From: Fallopia convolvulus
Taxonomy: Eukaryota > Streptophyta > Magnoliopsida > Caryophyllales > Polygonaceae
Assembly (NCBI GenBank): GCA_964016875.1
Contig: OZ024728.1
Location: forward strand, 29,705,865 to 29,769,864
Direction: 5' to 3'
Length of the DNA: 64,000 nt
The position numbers and the translations under genes were made by a program. Below the pieces are notes generated by a model, which ran no database searches, was not told the origin of the DNA, and saw nothing but the letters and a program-made list of their open reading frames with translations. Within the stretch, counting starts at the first letter, position 1. Each line of letters begins with the position of its first letter. This document shows, one piece after another, positions 42,158 through 53,268 of the stretch.

Positions 42158-42428
42158 ACTTTTCCATTTTTGTGTCATCTTCTACCTTTGCCTCCCTGAT
42201 TGTTCTCTTACTCCACAACTCCCAAATCGTTCCCCTTTTAACAAACCTCCAAAAGCGATACGTGATTGCCTCGGAATCCTTCTTGATAATCTCGTATATG
42301 ACCCACACGATCCCGATCTTGCCAGTAAACGAATTCAATCCTACAAAAGCCTTCGAAATCAGATTGCTTATGACACAAGTAACAACGAAACTGAATTGAA
42401 TGACTATGAAACAAACGAGTTTGGTAAT
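42158..42428 (+). pseudogene. Copia-3: probable start of ORF3
   Basis: An open plus-strand frame reads FNKPPKAIRDCLGILLDNLV, YDPHDPDLASKRIQSYKSLR and NETELNDYETNEFGN before it is cut at 42429 by the gypsy B LTR. It lies where ORF3 should start, between the pol spacer and the ORF3 body at 43397. No domain is recognised. Alignment to the copia-1 ORF3 N-terminus is not obvious by eye. Confidence 0.45.
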
Positions 42429-42960
42429 TGAAAGATTCAACTTTGATAGTTCAATCAGATTGGCTCTAACGCTAAATCTGATTGATTAACTAGAATGATC
42501 TTTAACAATCAATTCTAGAACAATCTCTATTGATTAAATCAATCAACAAACTTAACAACAAACAAAGAGAGAGATCGATTGATGAACGAATGATGATGAT
42601 GTTGATCGGCCAATGCAAGCATAAACTCGAGTTCTTTTGGAGCCCAAAGATAAGATAAACTTTTCTTAGGGTTTATCTTATCTCAAGCTGATTTTTATTA
42701 ATGAAAGACAAGAGTTTAAGTAGTAGAATACAAAGCTATTACTTGGGGAGCAAGGGAGAATCATGGCCGGCCCTAGAGGGGTAGTTGTGACCTTTTCTTG
42801 TTTCCCAAGATATAATAAAATATCTAAAATAAATCTACCTAGAGTCCCTTAAATAAAATAAATCATGGCTGATTTATTTATTTAAGGAAATATCCTAACA
42901 AACTCAAAATATCTTAAAATATCTCTAACAACCAGGAGAGAGAATATCAACCATCTAACA
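42429..42960 (-). repeat. Probable gypsy B 3' LTR (532 bp)
   Basis: On the minus strand it starts TGTTAGATGGTTGATATTC and ends GAATCTTTCA, so it has TG...CA ends. It contains ATTAATAAAA (possible poly(A) signal) and lies downstream of the gypsy B pol end at 43185. The other LTR is absent, so the borders rest on the TG/CA ends alone. Confidence 0.5.
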
Positions 42961-43396
42961 TAAGCCTATTGATTGATTTTCTCTACATTATTAAATAAGA
43001 AACACGCCTATATTAAAAATAATAGAGATATTTTCTCTATTTAGAATGGTCAAGTCAAAGGGTTGACTTTGACCCATATACCAATTTATCTCACCCGGTC
43101 ACTTACTAAATTCAGCCCTAAAGTGAGACAAATTAATACATGTTTCTAAATAAAGAAATAATATGAATTTCGGCCCGTATACAATTAATCTATAGAATCC
43201 GGGCTCAATTGATGTCGAATGCACGAGACCCATTTCTGCTTTGTTGGCTCTTCAAGAACTGCTGCCAATCGAACCAAGATTGCTGTTGTGCCTTGAGCAA
43301 TCTTCTTAGCTCGACTCCTTGTGATAGGTCCGTCAGAATGCACTTGAATCAACTCATCGACGTCGGTAGGAGACATGGTTGGCTTCACTGCATCAA
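42961..43396 (-). pseudogene. pol: Gypsy B pol C-terminal tail and 3' region, copy 1
   Basis: The frame 43388-43185 encodes MSPTDVDELIQV, DGPITRSRAKKIAQGTT and KWVSCIRHQLSPDS, the tail after integrase in CRM-like chromoviruses. Positions 42995-43396 are repeated at 47150-47551 with the same length. Homology stops at 43396, where copia-3 ORF3 sequence begins. Confidence 0.82.
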
Positions 43397-45134
43397 AAAG
43401 CCTCTCTCTCTATCACACACACACACACAAAGACATACACGCAAATGCAACTACAGAAAAAAAAACTCCGCATACCACCAAATTGTCGTAAAATCCTCTC
43501 ACACTGATGAGCTTATCCAACAATGTATCAAATCGAATCCCAAAATCCTCTACACAACTATGCTTCAAGTGGAAGAGATCGCCACCGATCCTTTTGAGAA
43601 ATAAAAAATCGACAACATGCTCAACGAGTTTGTTCATCCCAACCTCCACTGCCTCCTTGATCCGAATGCTCCCAATTCAATCTCGGAGCTTGAGATTCTT
43701 GGCAACCACCCTCCACCGCCTCCTCTAAACACTAACGATGCATTCAACCATTAAAACTAGTAACCCTCCTCCTTCTTACTCCATGAAATACTCTACCTCC
43801 TACCACACCACCATTGTCAATAGCTTCAAACCACGAAGCTCCAAACCCAAAACGTCCACCCCCCAAGGCTTTAGAACTTGTATTCCAATCCTATCCATAA
43901 AAATAACTCCCATCTCCCACACCACAATGTCCAACATGACCACATCCCAAATCTCAAACTCTTCCTCTGCAACCAATATCTCAAACACCCCCTCTCCCCT
44001 CCAAAGAAGTCATTCCTACAACCATTGTCTATCCTGTTTCGAAACAGAAAAATCCTAAACCCATCAACGTAAATGTTGACAATGATGATGACCTGCAAAT
44101 CACTACCATCCTAAAGAACTAGTCTCCAACCAGCGAGAACTACTCACGCTAGAGGAATGATCGACCATGTAAGAGCTCGAGGCAGAAGTAAAAGGCTCCT
44201 CATCCAAGTCTTCTTCTCCTACAAAAGTATCTAAACAACACCAAAGGGATATTTGTAATTATGTCAAAGAGGAAGGGGAAGTCAAGGAAGAAAAAAAAGA
44301 TGAATTTGAATCTGTTAAGGCAATGGATGTGGAATGGGACACCCAAGGCGCTAGAGAAGCGCTTGAGGAAGAGGATGGGAACTTTGATGATGCCGAAGGA
44401 ACTAAGGTGTTGTATGAAACAATCCTCGGCGTTGATTTAGAAGAGGAACACATGGCTGAATCAACGCAAATGTTAGGGAACGCATCGATGGAGAGCTCCC
44501 ATTACATGACCAATAAATTATTGTCTTTGATGCCTAGGATGTTGTTCTCATTAGATTACAACAAAGGGAATAGATCCTTTTGTTGGAAAGTGGCTCCACT
44601 ACTCAAGCCACCCCATGAAAAAGAAGAAGGGGAAGAGCTCCAAGAAGGCTAGAATCAAGAGTATCTATCAAGGGAACTGCTACACCAGCTAAGGGAACGG
44701 AGGCTACTAAGAGCATCTCTTCAGGTGAGTATAAGCTTATAACCCCTTGTTCGTCACCTCTCAATTCCTGGTTGACAATGGGCTTGATGAGCTATGGCAA
44801 CTCATCAAATTCCAAGGATGGGAACAATTGTATTCTAAAGTTGCCCATGTCGATCTAGAATAGATTTGTCTCTTCTATTTTACATTCTCTCTCTCCCATG
44901 ATGCCATCAACAAGGAGAACCTGATAGTTTAAATCAAGGTGAACGGCGAGAAGTATCCTTTCTTCAAGGCCATCATCTAGAGGTAGCTAAAGGTTCCCGC
45001 TGAAGGGTTGAGAACTCTTTCCACCAAAAATAGGATCCCTTTAACAAGGATGCGATTTTTCACTACCTCTATCAGGGGTTAGTTCCGCGTAAGGGACTCC
45101 CAACTTACAACACCTCTCTCCTTACCAAGGTGGC
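43397..45134 (+). pseudogene. Copia-3 ORF3 body (unit 1)
   Basis: Homologous to copia-1 ORF3. Legible parts in several frames are KSNPKILYTTMLQVEE (43530), NEFVHPNLHCLLDPNAPN, an acidic EAMDVEWDTQGAREALEEED block (44323), LDELWQLIKFQGWEQLYSKV (44785-44845) aligned with LHELIHFQEWDKL, KVPAEG aligned with QVPSEG (about 45000), and YLYQGLVPRKG (45065). It is cut at 45134 by the solo LTR and resumes at 46611 with VAY, stop, YIIKVVLPYQE, aligned with MAHQYITRVVIPRQE of copia-1. Stops and frameshifts are frequent. Confidence 0.72.
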
Positions 45135-46610
45135 TGATGTCCATGTTTTTAGCTTTGTTTTAGTGTGCCTTTTTATGTTTTTTGGTCTTGTTTAGTTGTG
45201 TTTTTGTGAGAGTTGTATGGCTTTTGGTTTAGTTTGCATATTTTGTGAAAAGTATGGAAACTACGCTAGTTTTGTGTTTTTGTGTAGGTTTTGAAGCAAA
45301 TTGGAAGCATTCCTGGGCATTGAAGGAGAGGAGCATGCTAAGGAAGAAGAGGAGAAGACGTTGGAAGAAGAACCCTGAAGAAATACAAAGAGAAGAGTGA
45401 AGAGAAGCAAGGAAACAAGGCCAGGCCAGGCTCGTTACCGACCCTGGTGGGGTCGACACCGAGGCCTTCATAAGATAAAATCAAAGAGTTCAGCAAATCA
45501 ACCCTACCGATCCTGACGGGGGTCGTTATCGGGGTCCTCGTGTCGTTATGCATGACCGACTCTGAGCATTTAAGGAAATTATTCCGATATCTTTTAAGTT
45601 TGGTAGTTTTTATCTTTAAGGAAAGTTTTTAGATAGATCTTTTAGTATTTAAACCATCCTTTGGACAAAGTGTGGGGTCTCTCTCTCTCTCTAGTTTTTA
45701 ATTTCCACGCAAGTTTTAGGATTGGGAACAAGTTTTGGGTTTCTTGGAGCACAAGGAAGAGTTTTGCTTTAGGGTTTCTTGTGTTCTAAGTTGATTTAGA
45801 AGACAATTGTGTATTGAATTCAAGTAAGTTTTAGTTTAATTCAAGTTATGCTTTGCTTTAAATCTTTTGTTTGTCTCTTCTACATCATGAGTGAGTAATT
45901 CTCTTGTTCTAGGGTTGGGGTAAAAACCCAACATTGTGCATGAATGATGATATAATTGAATGATTTGATTGCCTTTTATCTATTTTTCTACTTGTTTATG
46001 CATATGCTTTGACGAAAGTTAAAGAAATTCATGTTTATGACTTGATCAAAAGATAAAGTTGTGAACTTGAATAGAGATAAAGTTTGAAACGAAAGCTGAG
46101 AACTTTAAGATCAAAATAAGTAGATAAAGTGAACTAATTTATGAAAGTTGAATGATTTGCTTGTTTGTTCAACGAAAGTTGATTACTTGTGCTTAAAGGC
46201 ATGATTTTCGTGATTCATATTGTTCTAATTGCATGACTATGTTGTGTTAAACCCTAAATCCTAGATCTTTCTCTCGCTTGTGAAACCTTTTCGTTCTCAA
46301 TATACCCCGTTACCGACCTGCGTGACATCGATACCGAGCCTTGCAATATTCTTGCTCCTTTGTTTTGTTTCGTCTTAGTGTGTACCTTGTTACCGACCCT
46401 GACAAGGTTGGTACCGAGCCTTTCAGTGTCCTTGTTACGTAGTTTGCTTTTCTTTTGTCTCGTTTATTGTTTTTGTTTTCTTGTTCTGTTATATTTTCAG
46501 ATAGTAACTAAACATAGACTTCTCTTCCCGTGGACGAACCTGACTCCATTGTACTCAACAGGGTCTTGATCTATAAATTTATTTGTTGGTCAAGTAAATC
46601 CCTTTCTATA
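45135..46610 (+). mobile_element. Solo LTR of an Athila-like subtype (A-prime), unit 1 copy
   Basis: Starts TGATGTCCATGTTTTTAG and ends CCTTTCTATA (CCTTTCAACA in the other copy). The perfect target duplication GTGGC lies at 45130-45134 and 46611-46615. It differs from the 20352-21703 type by an internal block (about 46308-46500) with palindromic motifs and a pyrimidine tract ending in CAG, which in the other type lies outside the LTR in the leader. Confidence 0.92.
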
Positions 46611-46674
46611 GTGGCCTACTAGTACATCATCAAAGTGGTTATCCTCTATCAAGAGATAGGGGATAGAGATAGAA
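46611..46674 (+). pseudogene. Copia-3 ORF3 continuation beyond the solo LTR
   Basis: GTGGCCTACTAG then TACATCATCAAAGTGG translates as VAY, stop, YIIKVV, matching copia-1 ORF3 MAHQYITRVV. The segment ends at the copia-4 LTR (46675), so copia-4 also landed inside ORF3. Confidence 0.7.
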
Positions 46675-47108
46675 TGTTCCGATATGAATGTATCTAAGAA
46701 AAGTTTAAGATAGATTTATTTCTAGGAAACTTTGTGATTATATAGAAATTAAATCTATGTAAAAGATATTCTATCTTATATTTATGGATAGATATAATGT
46801 TATTCCATGAGTATATAAACAGGATACTTGTATGTGTTAAACTAGAGTTTTTGTTAAGGTTTTTCTTAACAAGTTGTTCTAGAGAGAAAACACGAGAGCT
46901 ATGTTCGACACTTAGGAACATTACATTCATCACTAGGACTTGTGTACACCTAGAAACCTAAGGTTTGCGTTTGTAAGTTCATTTCATCTAATAAAGATGG
47001 TAACATTGATTTGGAAAACACTTGTTCTCATTTTGCGTGTTTATTAATTCGGCTACCCAAAAACCTAGAAACCTCGAGTTTGTATTCTAACACATGAATG
47101 ATCCAACA
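46675..47108 (+). repeat. Copia-4 5' LTR, unit 1 copy (434 bp)
   Basis: Starts TGTTCCGATATG and ends ATGATCCAACA. A TATA box (GTATATAAAC at 46811-46820) and an AATAAA-type signal (CTAATAAAGATGG near 46990) lie inside. The primer-binding site follows 2 bp later (TGGTATTAGAGC at 47111-47122, one change from TGGTATCAGAGC). The internal region is cut at 47150. Confidence 0.85.
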
Positions 47109-47339
47109 ATTGGTATTAGAGCATTGGTTCTCTAGATTGTGTGTTTGTCATAAGAAACACGCCTATATTAAAAATAATAGAGATATTTTCTCTATTTAGA
47201 ATGGTCAAGTCAAAGGGTTGACTTTGACACATATACCAATTTATCTCACCCTGTCACTTACTAAATTCAGCCCTAAAGTGAGATAAATTAATACATGTTT
47301 CTAAATATAGAAATAATATGAATTTCGGACCTTATACAA

Positions 47340-48426
47340 TTAATCTATAGAATCTGGGCTCAATTGATGTCGAATGCACGAGACCCATTTCTGCTTTGCT
47401 GGCTCTTCAAAAACTGCTGCCAATCGAACCAAGATTGTTGTTGTGCCTTGAGCAATCTTCTTAGCTCGACTCCTTGTGATAGGTTTGTCAGAAGGCACTC
47501 GAATCAACTCATCGACGTCGGTAGGAGACATGGCTGGCTTCACTGCATCAATCTCCTCCACTTCAGCTCGAATCATGTCTGATTCGATGTCGGAATTAAA
47601 ATCTGGCACATAAAGAGATAGATCAGCCACATTAAACGTTGGATGGACATTATACTCACCAGGCAAGTCGACATGGTAAGCATTAGGGCCGATTCTCTTG
47701 AGAATTCTGAATGGTCCATCTCCACGCTGATCTAGCTTATTCTTCCTCTGATTTGGGAACGTGTCCTTCCTAAACTGCACCCAAACAAGATCTCCTTCTT
47801 CAAAGATAACCTGTTTTCGACCCTTATCAGCATGGGCCTTATACTTCATGGATTTCCTCTCCAAGTGCATCTTAGTTCTCTCATGTAGCTTCTTGAGAAA
47901 CTCGGCCCTCTTGTCAGCTTCAAAGCTCTCTTTTCCCTTGTATGGCTGAGGCGTCAAGTCCACTGGAGTCCTCAGATTCAGCCCATAAAAAACCTCAAAA
48001 GGGGTCATTTTTGTAGCTGAATGGATTGACTTGTTATAAGCAAACTCCACAAAAGGCAAAACATCTTCCCAACGTTTGAGGTTAGCTTTAAGCATAGTTC
48101 TAAGTAAAACCCCTAACGTTCTATTAGTAACTTCAGTTTGCCCATCAGTTTGTGGGTGACATGAGGTAGAAAACAACAATTTAGTTCCCAGCTTAGACCA
48201 TAAACTTTTCCAAAAATAACTCAAAAACTTAGCATCACGATTTGAAATAATAGAACAAGGAATGCCATGCATCTAACAATTTTCTAAAGAACAAATCAGC
48301 AATATGCACACCATCATCAGTCGTGTGACATCGAATAAAATGAGCCATTTTAGAAAAACGGTCTACCATTACAAAGATAGAATCTCTACCTTTCCTAGTT
48401 CTAGGCAATCCAACAATGAAGTCCAT
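47340..48426 (-). pseudogene. pol: Gypsy B (minus copy) integrase core and C-terminal tail
   Basis: 48426-48235 gives MDFIVGLPRTRKGRDSIFVM (Asp 1) and RFSKMAHFIRCHTTDD, then a frameshift. 48272-47340 continues with GIPCSIISNRDAKFLSYFWK, where the second catalytic Asp (usually SDRD) is Asn, and HPQTDGQTEVTNRTLGVLLR with the Glu kept. The C-terminal fold follows (GDGPFRILKRIGPNAYHVDL, PGEYNVHPTFNVADLSLYV), then SDKPITRSRAKKIAQGTT instead of a canonical chromodomain, which suits the CRM lineage. Confidence 0.87.
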
Positions 48427-48438
48427 AGAAATGTCCTC

Positions 48439-49175
48439 CTAAGGTGAACTCGGAATAGGCAAGGGCTGGTACAAGCCATGAGGGTGAAGTCTAGACTTAG
48501 CTTTAACACACACAACACAACTCTTGACAAATCTAAGCACATAATTACTCATCCTAGGCCAATAGTAGTGTTCTTTTAATCCTTCTAAATTCTTTTCTAG
48601 ACCCCTATGTCCTCTTGATTCATGAACCTCTTTAGTTAGAAGCCTACGTATACTAGATGAAGGTATGCATAACTTTCCAGCTTTAAACAAGTAATCATCA
48701 TCAATAGAGTAGGAATGTATTTCTCCCCTAGACATGCAATTCTTATAAATTTCAGCAAAGTGAGGATCACTAGCATACAATTTGCTAATCATTGAAAATC
48801 CAAGGATCTTAACATCACATTGGTTCAAGAGAACGTACCTGCGAGAAAGGGCGTCAGCTACCACATTCTCCTTGCCGTTCTTATGCTTTACAATATAAGG
48901 AAAAGGTCTCCATAAATTCAACCCATCTTGCATGTCGCCTGCTGAGTCTGGATTGGCCTTTCAAATACTTCAAGGCCTCATGATCAGAATGAATTACAAA
49001 CTCCTTAGGCCACAAATAATGAGACCAAGTCTTCAAAACCCTAATTAAAGCATACAACTCTTTATCATAAGTAGGGTAATTCAAACCCCACTAAGCTTTT
49101 CACTGAAATAAGCTATGGGCTTCTTGTCTTGCAAGAGAACGCCTCCTATGCCATGGCCAGATGCGTCCACCTCTA
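48439..49175 (-). pseudogene. pol: Gypsy B (minus copy) RNase H and integrase zinc domain
   Basis: The frames 49084-48881 and 48933-48439 give NYPTYDKELYALIRVLKTWS, FVIHSDHEALKYLKGQ, GKENVVADALSRRYVLLNQC, and an intact-looking zinc module HESRGHRGLEKN with YYWPRMSNYVLRFVKSCVVC (HX4H...CX2C). The two frames overlap out of phase. A stop occurs after IPSSP at 48439. Confidence 0.82.
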
Positions 49176-49920
49176 TCACGAAAGCTTTGGAGAAGTCAGG
49201 GAGTTGGAGCACCGGGGCGTTGCATAACTATCCTTCAAAGTGTTGAAGGCGTTCTCTTGTTGCTCTCTCCATTTGAATGATGTATCCTTCTTTGAAAGCT
49301 CATGGAGAGGGGCTGCAATTGTGCTGAAATCACGGACAAATCTCCTATAGAAGCCAGCCAAGCCGAGAAAGGAGCGCACCATGGTTGGTGTAGTCGGGTG
49401 TGGCCACTCCTTAATTGCTTTGATCTTGTCTTCATCTACCTTCAATCCACCTTTAGACACAACAAAACCAAGAAAAATGGTAGACTCTGAGCAAAAAGAA
49501 CACTTTTTCAAATTAACAAAAAGCTTTTCTAACCTTAAAGTGTCCAAAACAGCCCTAAGATGATCTACATGTTCATGCAAGGTTTTGCTATAGACTAAGA
49601 TATCATCAAAGTAGACAACAACAAACTTACCTAAGTATCTTCTTAAAACATGGTTCATAAGCCTCATGAAATTACTAGGTGCATTAGTTAATCCAAAAGG
49701 CATTACTAACCATTCATATAAACCATACTTAGTTTTAAAAGCAGTTTTCCATTCATCCCCTTCCCTCATCCTAATTTGATGGTACCCACTTCTTAAATCA
49801 ATTTTAGAAAAGAAATTAGCACCATGCAATTCATCAAGCATATCATCTAATCTAGGAATGGGATGACAGTACTTAACTGTTATTTGGTTGATCGCCTTGC
49901 AATCAACACACATTCTCCAA
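49176..49920 (-). pseudogene. pol: Gypsy B (minus copy) reverse transcriptase, N-terminus missing
   Basis: Begins at the truncation with WRMCVDCKAINQITVKY, then PIPRLDDMLDELHGANFFSK, KIDLRSGYHQIRMREGDEWK, LYEWLVMPFGLTNAPSNFMR, FVVVYFDDILVYSKTLHEHV (intact DD) and FLGLAGFYRRFVRDFSTIAA. It is a well-preserved chromovirus RT. The end (FKWREQQENAFNTLKDS then ATPRCSN) passes out of frame before RNase H. Homology stops at 49920, where copia-3 ORF3 begins in the opposite orientation. Confidence 0.88.
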
Positions 49921-50558
49921 GAGCTCCCATTACATGACCAATAACTTATTGTCTTTGATGCCTAGGATGTTGTTCTCATTAGATTACAACAAAGGGAATA
50001 GATCCTTTTGTTGGAAAGTGGCTCCACCCCTCAAGCCACCCCATGAAAAAGAAGAAGGGGAAGAGCTCCAAGAAGGCTAGAATCAAGAGTATCAAGGGAA
50101 CTGCTACACCAGCCAAGGGAACGGAGGCTACCAAGAGCATCTCTTCAGGTGAGTATAAGCTTATAACCCCTTGTTCGTCACCTCTCAATTCCTGGTTGAC
50201 AATGGGCTTGATGAGCTATGGCAACTCATCAAATTCCAAGGATGGGAACAATTGTATTCTAAAGTTGCCCATGTCGATCTGGAATAGATTTGTCTCTTCT
50301 ATTTTACATTCTCTCTCTCCCATGATGCCATCAAAAAGGAGCAACTGATAGGTCAAATCAAGGTGAACGATGAGAAGTATCCTTTCTTCAAGGTCATCAT
50401 CTAGAGGCAGCTAAAGGTTCCCGCTGAAGGGTTGGGAACTCTTTCCACCAAAAATAGGATCCCTTTAACAAGGATGCGATTTTTCACTACCTCTATCAGG
50501 GGTTAGTTCCGCGTAAGGGACTCCCAACTTACAACACCTCTCTCCTTACCAAGGTGGC
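49921..50558 (+). pseudogene. Copia-3 ORF3 part, unit 2 copy
   Basis: Near-identical to 44493-45134. It includes GLDELWQLIKFQGWEQLYSK and the region up to the GTGGC target site (50554-50558). A few substitutions separate it from unit 1. Confidence 0.8.
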
Positions 50559-52037
50559 TGATGTCCATGTTTTTAGCTTTGTTTTAGTGTGCCTTTTTAT
50601 GTTTTTCGGTCTTGTTTAGTTGTGTTTTTGTGAGAGTTGTGTGGCTTTTGGTTTAGTTTGCATATTTTGTGAAAAGTATGGAAACTGCGCTAGTTTTGTG
50701 TTTTTGTGTAGGTTTTGAAGCAGATTCGAAGCATTCCTCGGCATTGAAGGAGAGGAGCATGCTAAGGAAGACATTGGAAGAAGACATTGGAAGAAGAACC
50801 CTGAAGAAATCCAAAGAGAAGAGTGAAGAGAAGCAAGGAAACAAGGCCAGGCCAGGCTCGTTACCGACCCTGGTGGGGTCGACACCGAGGCCTTCATAAG
50901 ATAAAATCAAAGAGTTCAGCAAATCAACCCTACCGATCTTGACGGGGGTCGTTATCGGGGTCCCCGTGTCGTTATGCATGACCGACTCTGAGCATTTAAG
51001 GAAATTATTCCAATATCTTTTAAGTTTGGTAGTTTTTATCTTTAAGGAAAGTTTTTAGATAGATCTTTTAGTATTTAAACCATCCTTTGGACAAAGTTTG
51101 GGGTCTCTCTCTCTCTCTAGTTTTTAATTTCCACGCAAGTTTTAGGATTGGGAACAAGTTTTGGGTTGCTTGGAGCACAAGGAAGAGTTTTGCTTTAGGG
51201 TTTCTTGTGTTCTAAGTTGATTTAGAAGACAATTGTGTATTGAATTCAAGTAAGTTTTAGTTTAATTCAAGTTATGCTTTGCTTTAAATCTTTTGTTTGT
51301 CTCTTCTACATCATGAGTGAGTAATTCTCTTGTTCTAGGGTTGGGGTAAAAACCCAACATTGTGCATGAATGATGATATAATTGAATGATTTGATTGCCT
51401 TTTATCTATTTTTCTACTTGTTTATGCATATGCTTTGACGAAAGTTAAAGAAATTCATGTTTATGACTTAATCAAAAGATAAAGTTGTGAACTTGAATAG
51501 AGATAAAGTTTGAAACGAAAGCTGAGAACTTTAAGATCAAAATAAGTAGATAAAGTGAACTAATTTATGAAAGTTGAATGATTTGCTTGTTTGTTCAACG
51601 AAAGTTGATTACTTGTGTTTAAAGGCATGATTTTCGTGATTCATATTGTTCTAATTGCATGACTATGTTGTGTTAAACCCTAAATCCTAGATCTTTCTCT
51701 CGCTTGTGAAACCTTTTCGTTCTCAATATACCTCGTTACCGACCTGCGTGACATCGATACCGAGCCTTGCAATATTCTTGATCCTTTGTTTTGTTTCGTC
51801 TTAGTGTGTACCTTGTTACCGACCTTGACAAGGTCGGTACCGAGCCTTTCAGTGTCCTTGTTACGTAGTTTTGCTTTTCTTTTGTCTCGTTTATTGTTTT
51901 TGTTTTCTTGTTCTGTTATATTTTCAGATAGTAACTAAACATAGACTTCTCTTCCCGTGGACGAACCTGACTCCATTGTACTCAACGGGGTCTTGATCTA
52001 TAAATTTATTTGTTGGTCAAGTAAATCCCTTTCAACA
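50559..52037 (+). mobile_element. Solo LTR (A-prime subtype), unit 2 copy
   Basis: A 1479-bp copy of 45135-46610, ending CCTTTCAACA, with GTGGC at 50554-50558 and 52038-52042. The same target duplication at both copies proves that the solo LTR was already present when the block was duplicated. Confidence 0.92.
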
Positions 52038-52101
52038 GTGGCCTACTAGTACATCATCAAAGTGGTTCTCCCCTATCAAGAGATAGGGGATAGAGACAGA
52101 A
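52038..52101 (+). pseudogene. Copia-3 ORF3 tail, unit 2 copy
   Basis: Translates as VAY, stop, YIIKVVLPYQEIGDRDR, a clearer match to copia-1 ORF3 (MAHQYITRVVIPRQEKH) than unit 1. Confidence 0.7.
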
Positions 52102-52535
52102 TGTTCCGATAGGAATGTATCTAAGAAAAGTTTAAGATAGATTTATTTCTAGGAAACTTTGTGATTATATAGAAATTAAATCTATGTAAAAGATATTCTA
52201 TCTTATAATTATGGATAGATATAATGTTATTCCATGAGTATATAAACAGGATACTTGTATGGGTTAAACTAGAGTTTTTGTTAAGGTTTTTCTTAACAAG
52301 TTGTTCTAGAGAGAAAACACGAGAGCTATGTTCGACACTTAGGAACATTACATTCATCACTAGGACTTGTGTACACCTAGAAACCTAGGGTTTGCGTTTG
52401 TAAGTTCATTTCATCTAATAAAGATGGTAACATTGATTTGGAAAACACTTGTTCTCGTTTTGCTTGTTTATTAATTCGGCTACCCAAAAACCTAGAAACC
52501 TCGTGTTTGTATTCTAACACATGAATGATCCAACA
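52102..52535 (+). repeat. Copia-4 5' LTR, unit 2 copy (434 bp)
   Basis: Starts TGTTCCGATAGG and ends ATGATCCAACA. TATA box at 52239-52246. Primer-binding site TGGTATTAGAGC at 52538-52549. This copy is still attached to its gag. Confidence 0.87.
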
Positions 52536-52592
52536 ATTGGTATTAGAGCATTGGTACTCTAGATTGTGTGTTTGTCATAACATGTAAATAAA

Positions 52593-53268
52593 GATGATTT
52601 CCTCTAACTTCAAGGTTGACTATGGGAACAACAAACCTCCCTTGCTTCTCCATAGTCAGTACGATCAGTTTGAAGGGATGGGTGGCTAACTAGATCAAGG
52701 GAAAAAAATTCAAATCTTGTGCGATTCAGTATGGTGATCTAATTATCGTCGAAGAAAAGAAGCTTGACCCAAAGAAGATGGGATTAGACAACTTCAATGC
52801 TATGAAGCCAATTTCTTGGAAAAACCTCAATCAACAAGGGTCTTAGTCTTGAGGATCATTGTAATTTTCCAACTTGAAAACCTCCAAGGAGATGTGGAAG
52901 GCTTTGGATCAAATTCAGAATAGGAGTAGTGATCTAAAAGAAACTCTCATTATCACCGCATATAGATATTTCCACACCTTTAGTAGGATTGAAGGGGAAA
53001 CAATCCTTTTGTATCAATCTTGGTTTAAAGCGCTCAATGCTCACTTAATCAATCTGCGAATCGATGAGAAAAAAATATCCCTTAGGACCAAGGTGGTAGT
53101 AATCTTAGAAGTACTAACGGGAGAATGGTCCCATGATTTCACCACCTTTTGTGAGACTCCGAAAAATTGGGATCTCCAACTTTACGAGATCTTCGGAAAA
53201 TTGCTCAACTATGAAAAGAAGAGATCTCGGGACAAGGTCAAGGAAACTAATGGTAAGGGAATGGGTGA
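52593..53268 (+). pseudogene. gag: Copia-4 gag, truncated by the TR-GAG element
   Basis: An ATG at 52593 begins SSNFKVDYGNNKPPLLLHSQ (compare GHGNNKPPGL in copia-2), with a stop near 52688. The main frame from 52874 reads SKEMWKALDQIQNRSSDLKE, FHTFSRIEGETILLYQSWFK, LTGEWSHDFTTFCETPKNWD and LYEIFGKLLNYEKKRSRDK, a copia UBN2-type capsid. At 53269 the TR-GAG LTR interrupts it. The open frame appears to continue to 53428, but those last residues are LTR sequence. Confidence 0.82.

Larger units (their letters stand above)
42995..47153. repeat. Tandem segmental duplication, unit 1
   Basis: Order: gypsy B tail, copia-3 ORF3 body, solo LTR, ORF3 tail, copia-4 LTR. The left end matches 47150, and the right end matches 52580. 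The ATAA at 42995-42998, 47150-47153 and 52577-52580 is the junction microhomology. Within it, 43397-44492 is absent from unit 2. Confidence 0.88.
47150..52580. repeat. Tandem segmental duplication, unit 2
   Basis: Contains gypsy B from its 3' flank to RT (47150-49920), then copia-3 ORF3 part, the solo LTR and the copia-4 LTR (49921-52580), the last being near-identical to 44493-47153 (2660 versus 2661 bp). It keeps 2.37 kb of gypsy B that unit 1 lost, and lacks 1.1 kb of ORF3 that unit 1 kept. Confidence 0.88.

Noticed and set aside
46616..46674. Purine-rich run before the copia-4 LTR as a polypurine tract making that LTR the 3' LTR of copia-3
   Set aside because: The run is broken by T residues and translates as ORF3 (YIIKVV...YQE). 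The LTR is followed by a primer site and gag, and differs from copia-1/2 LTRs.
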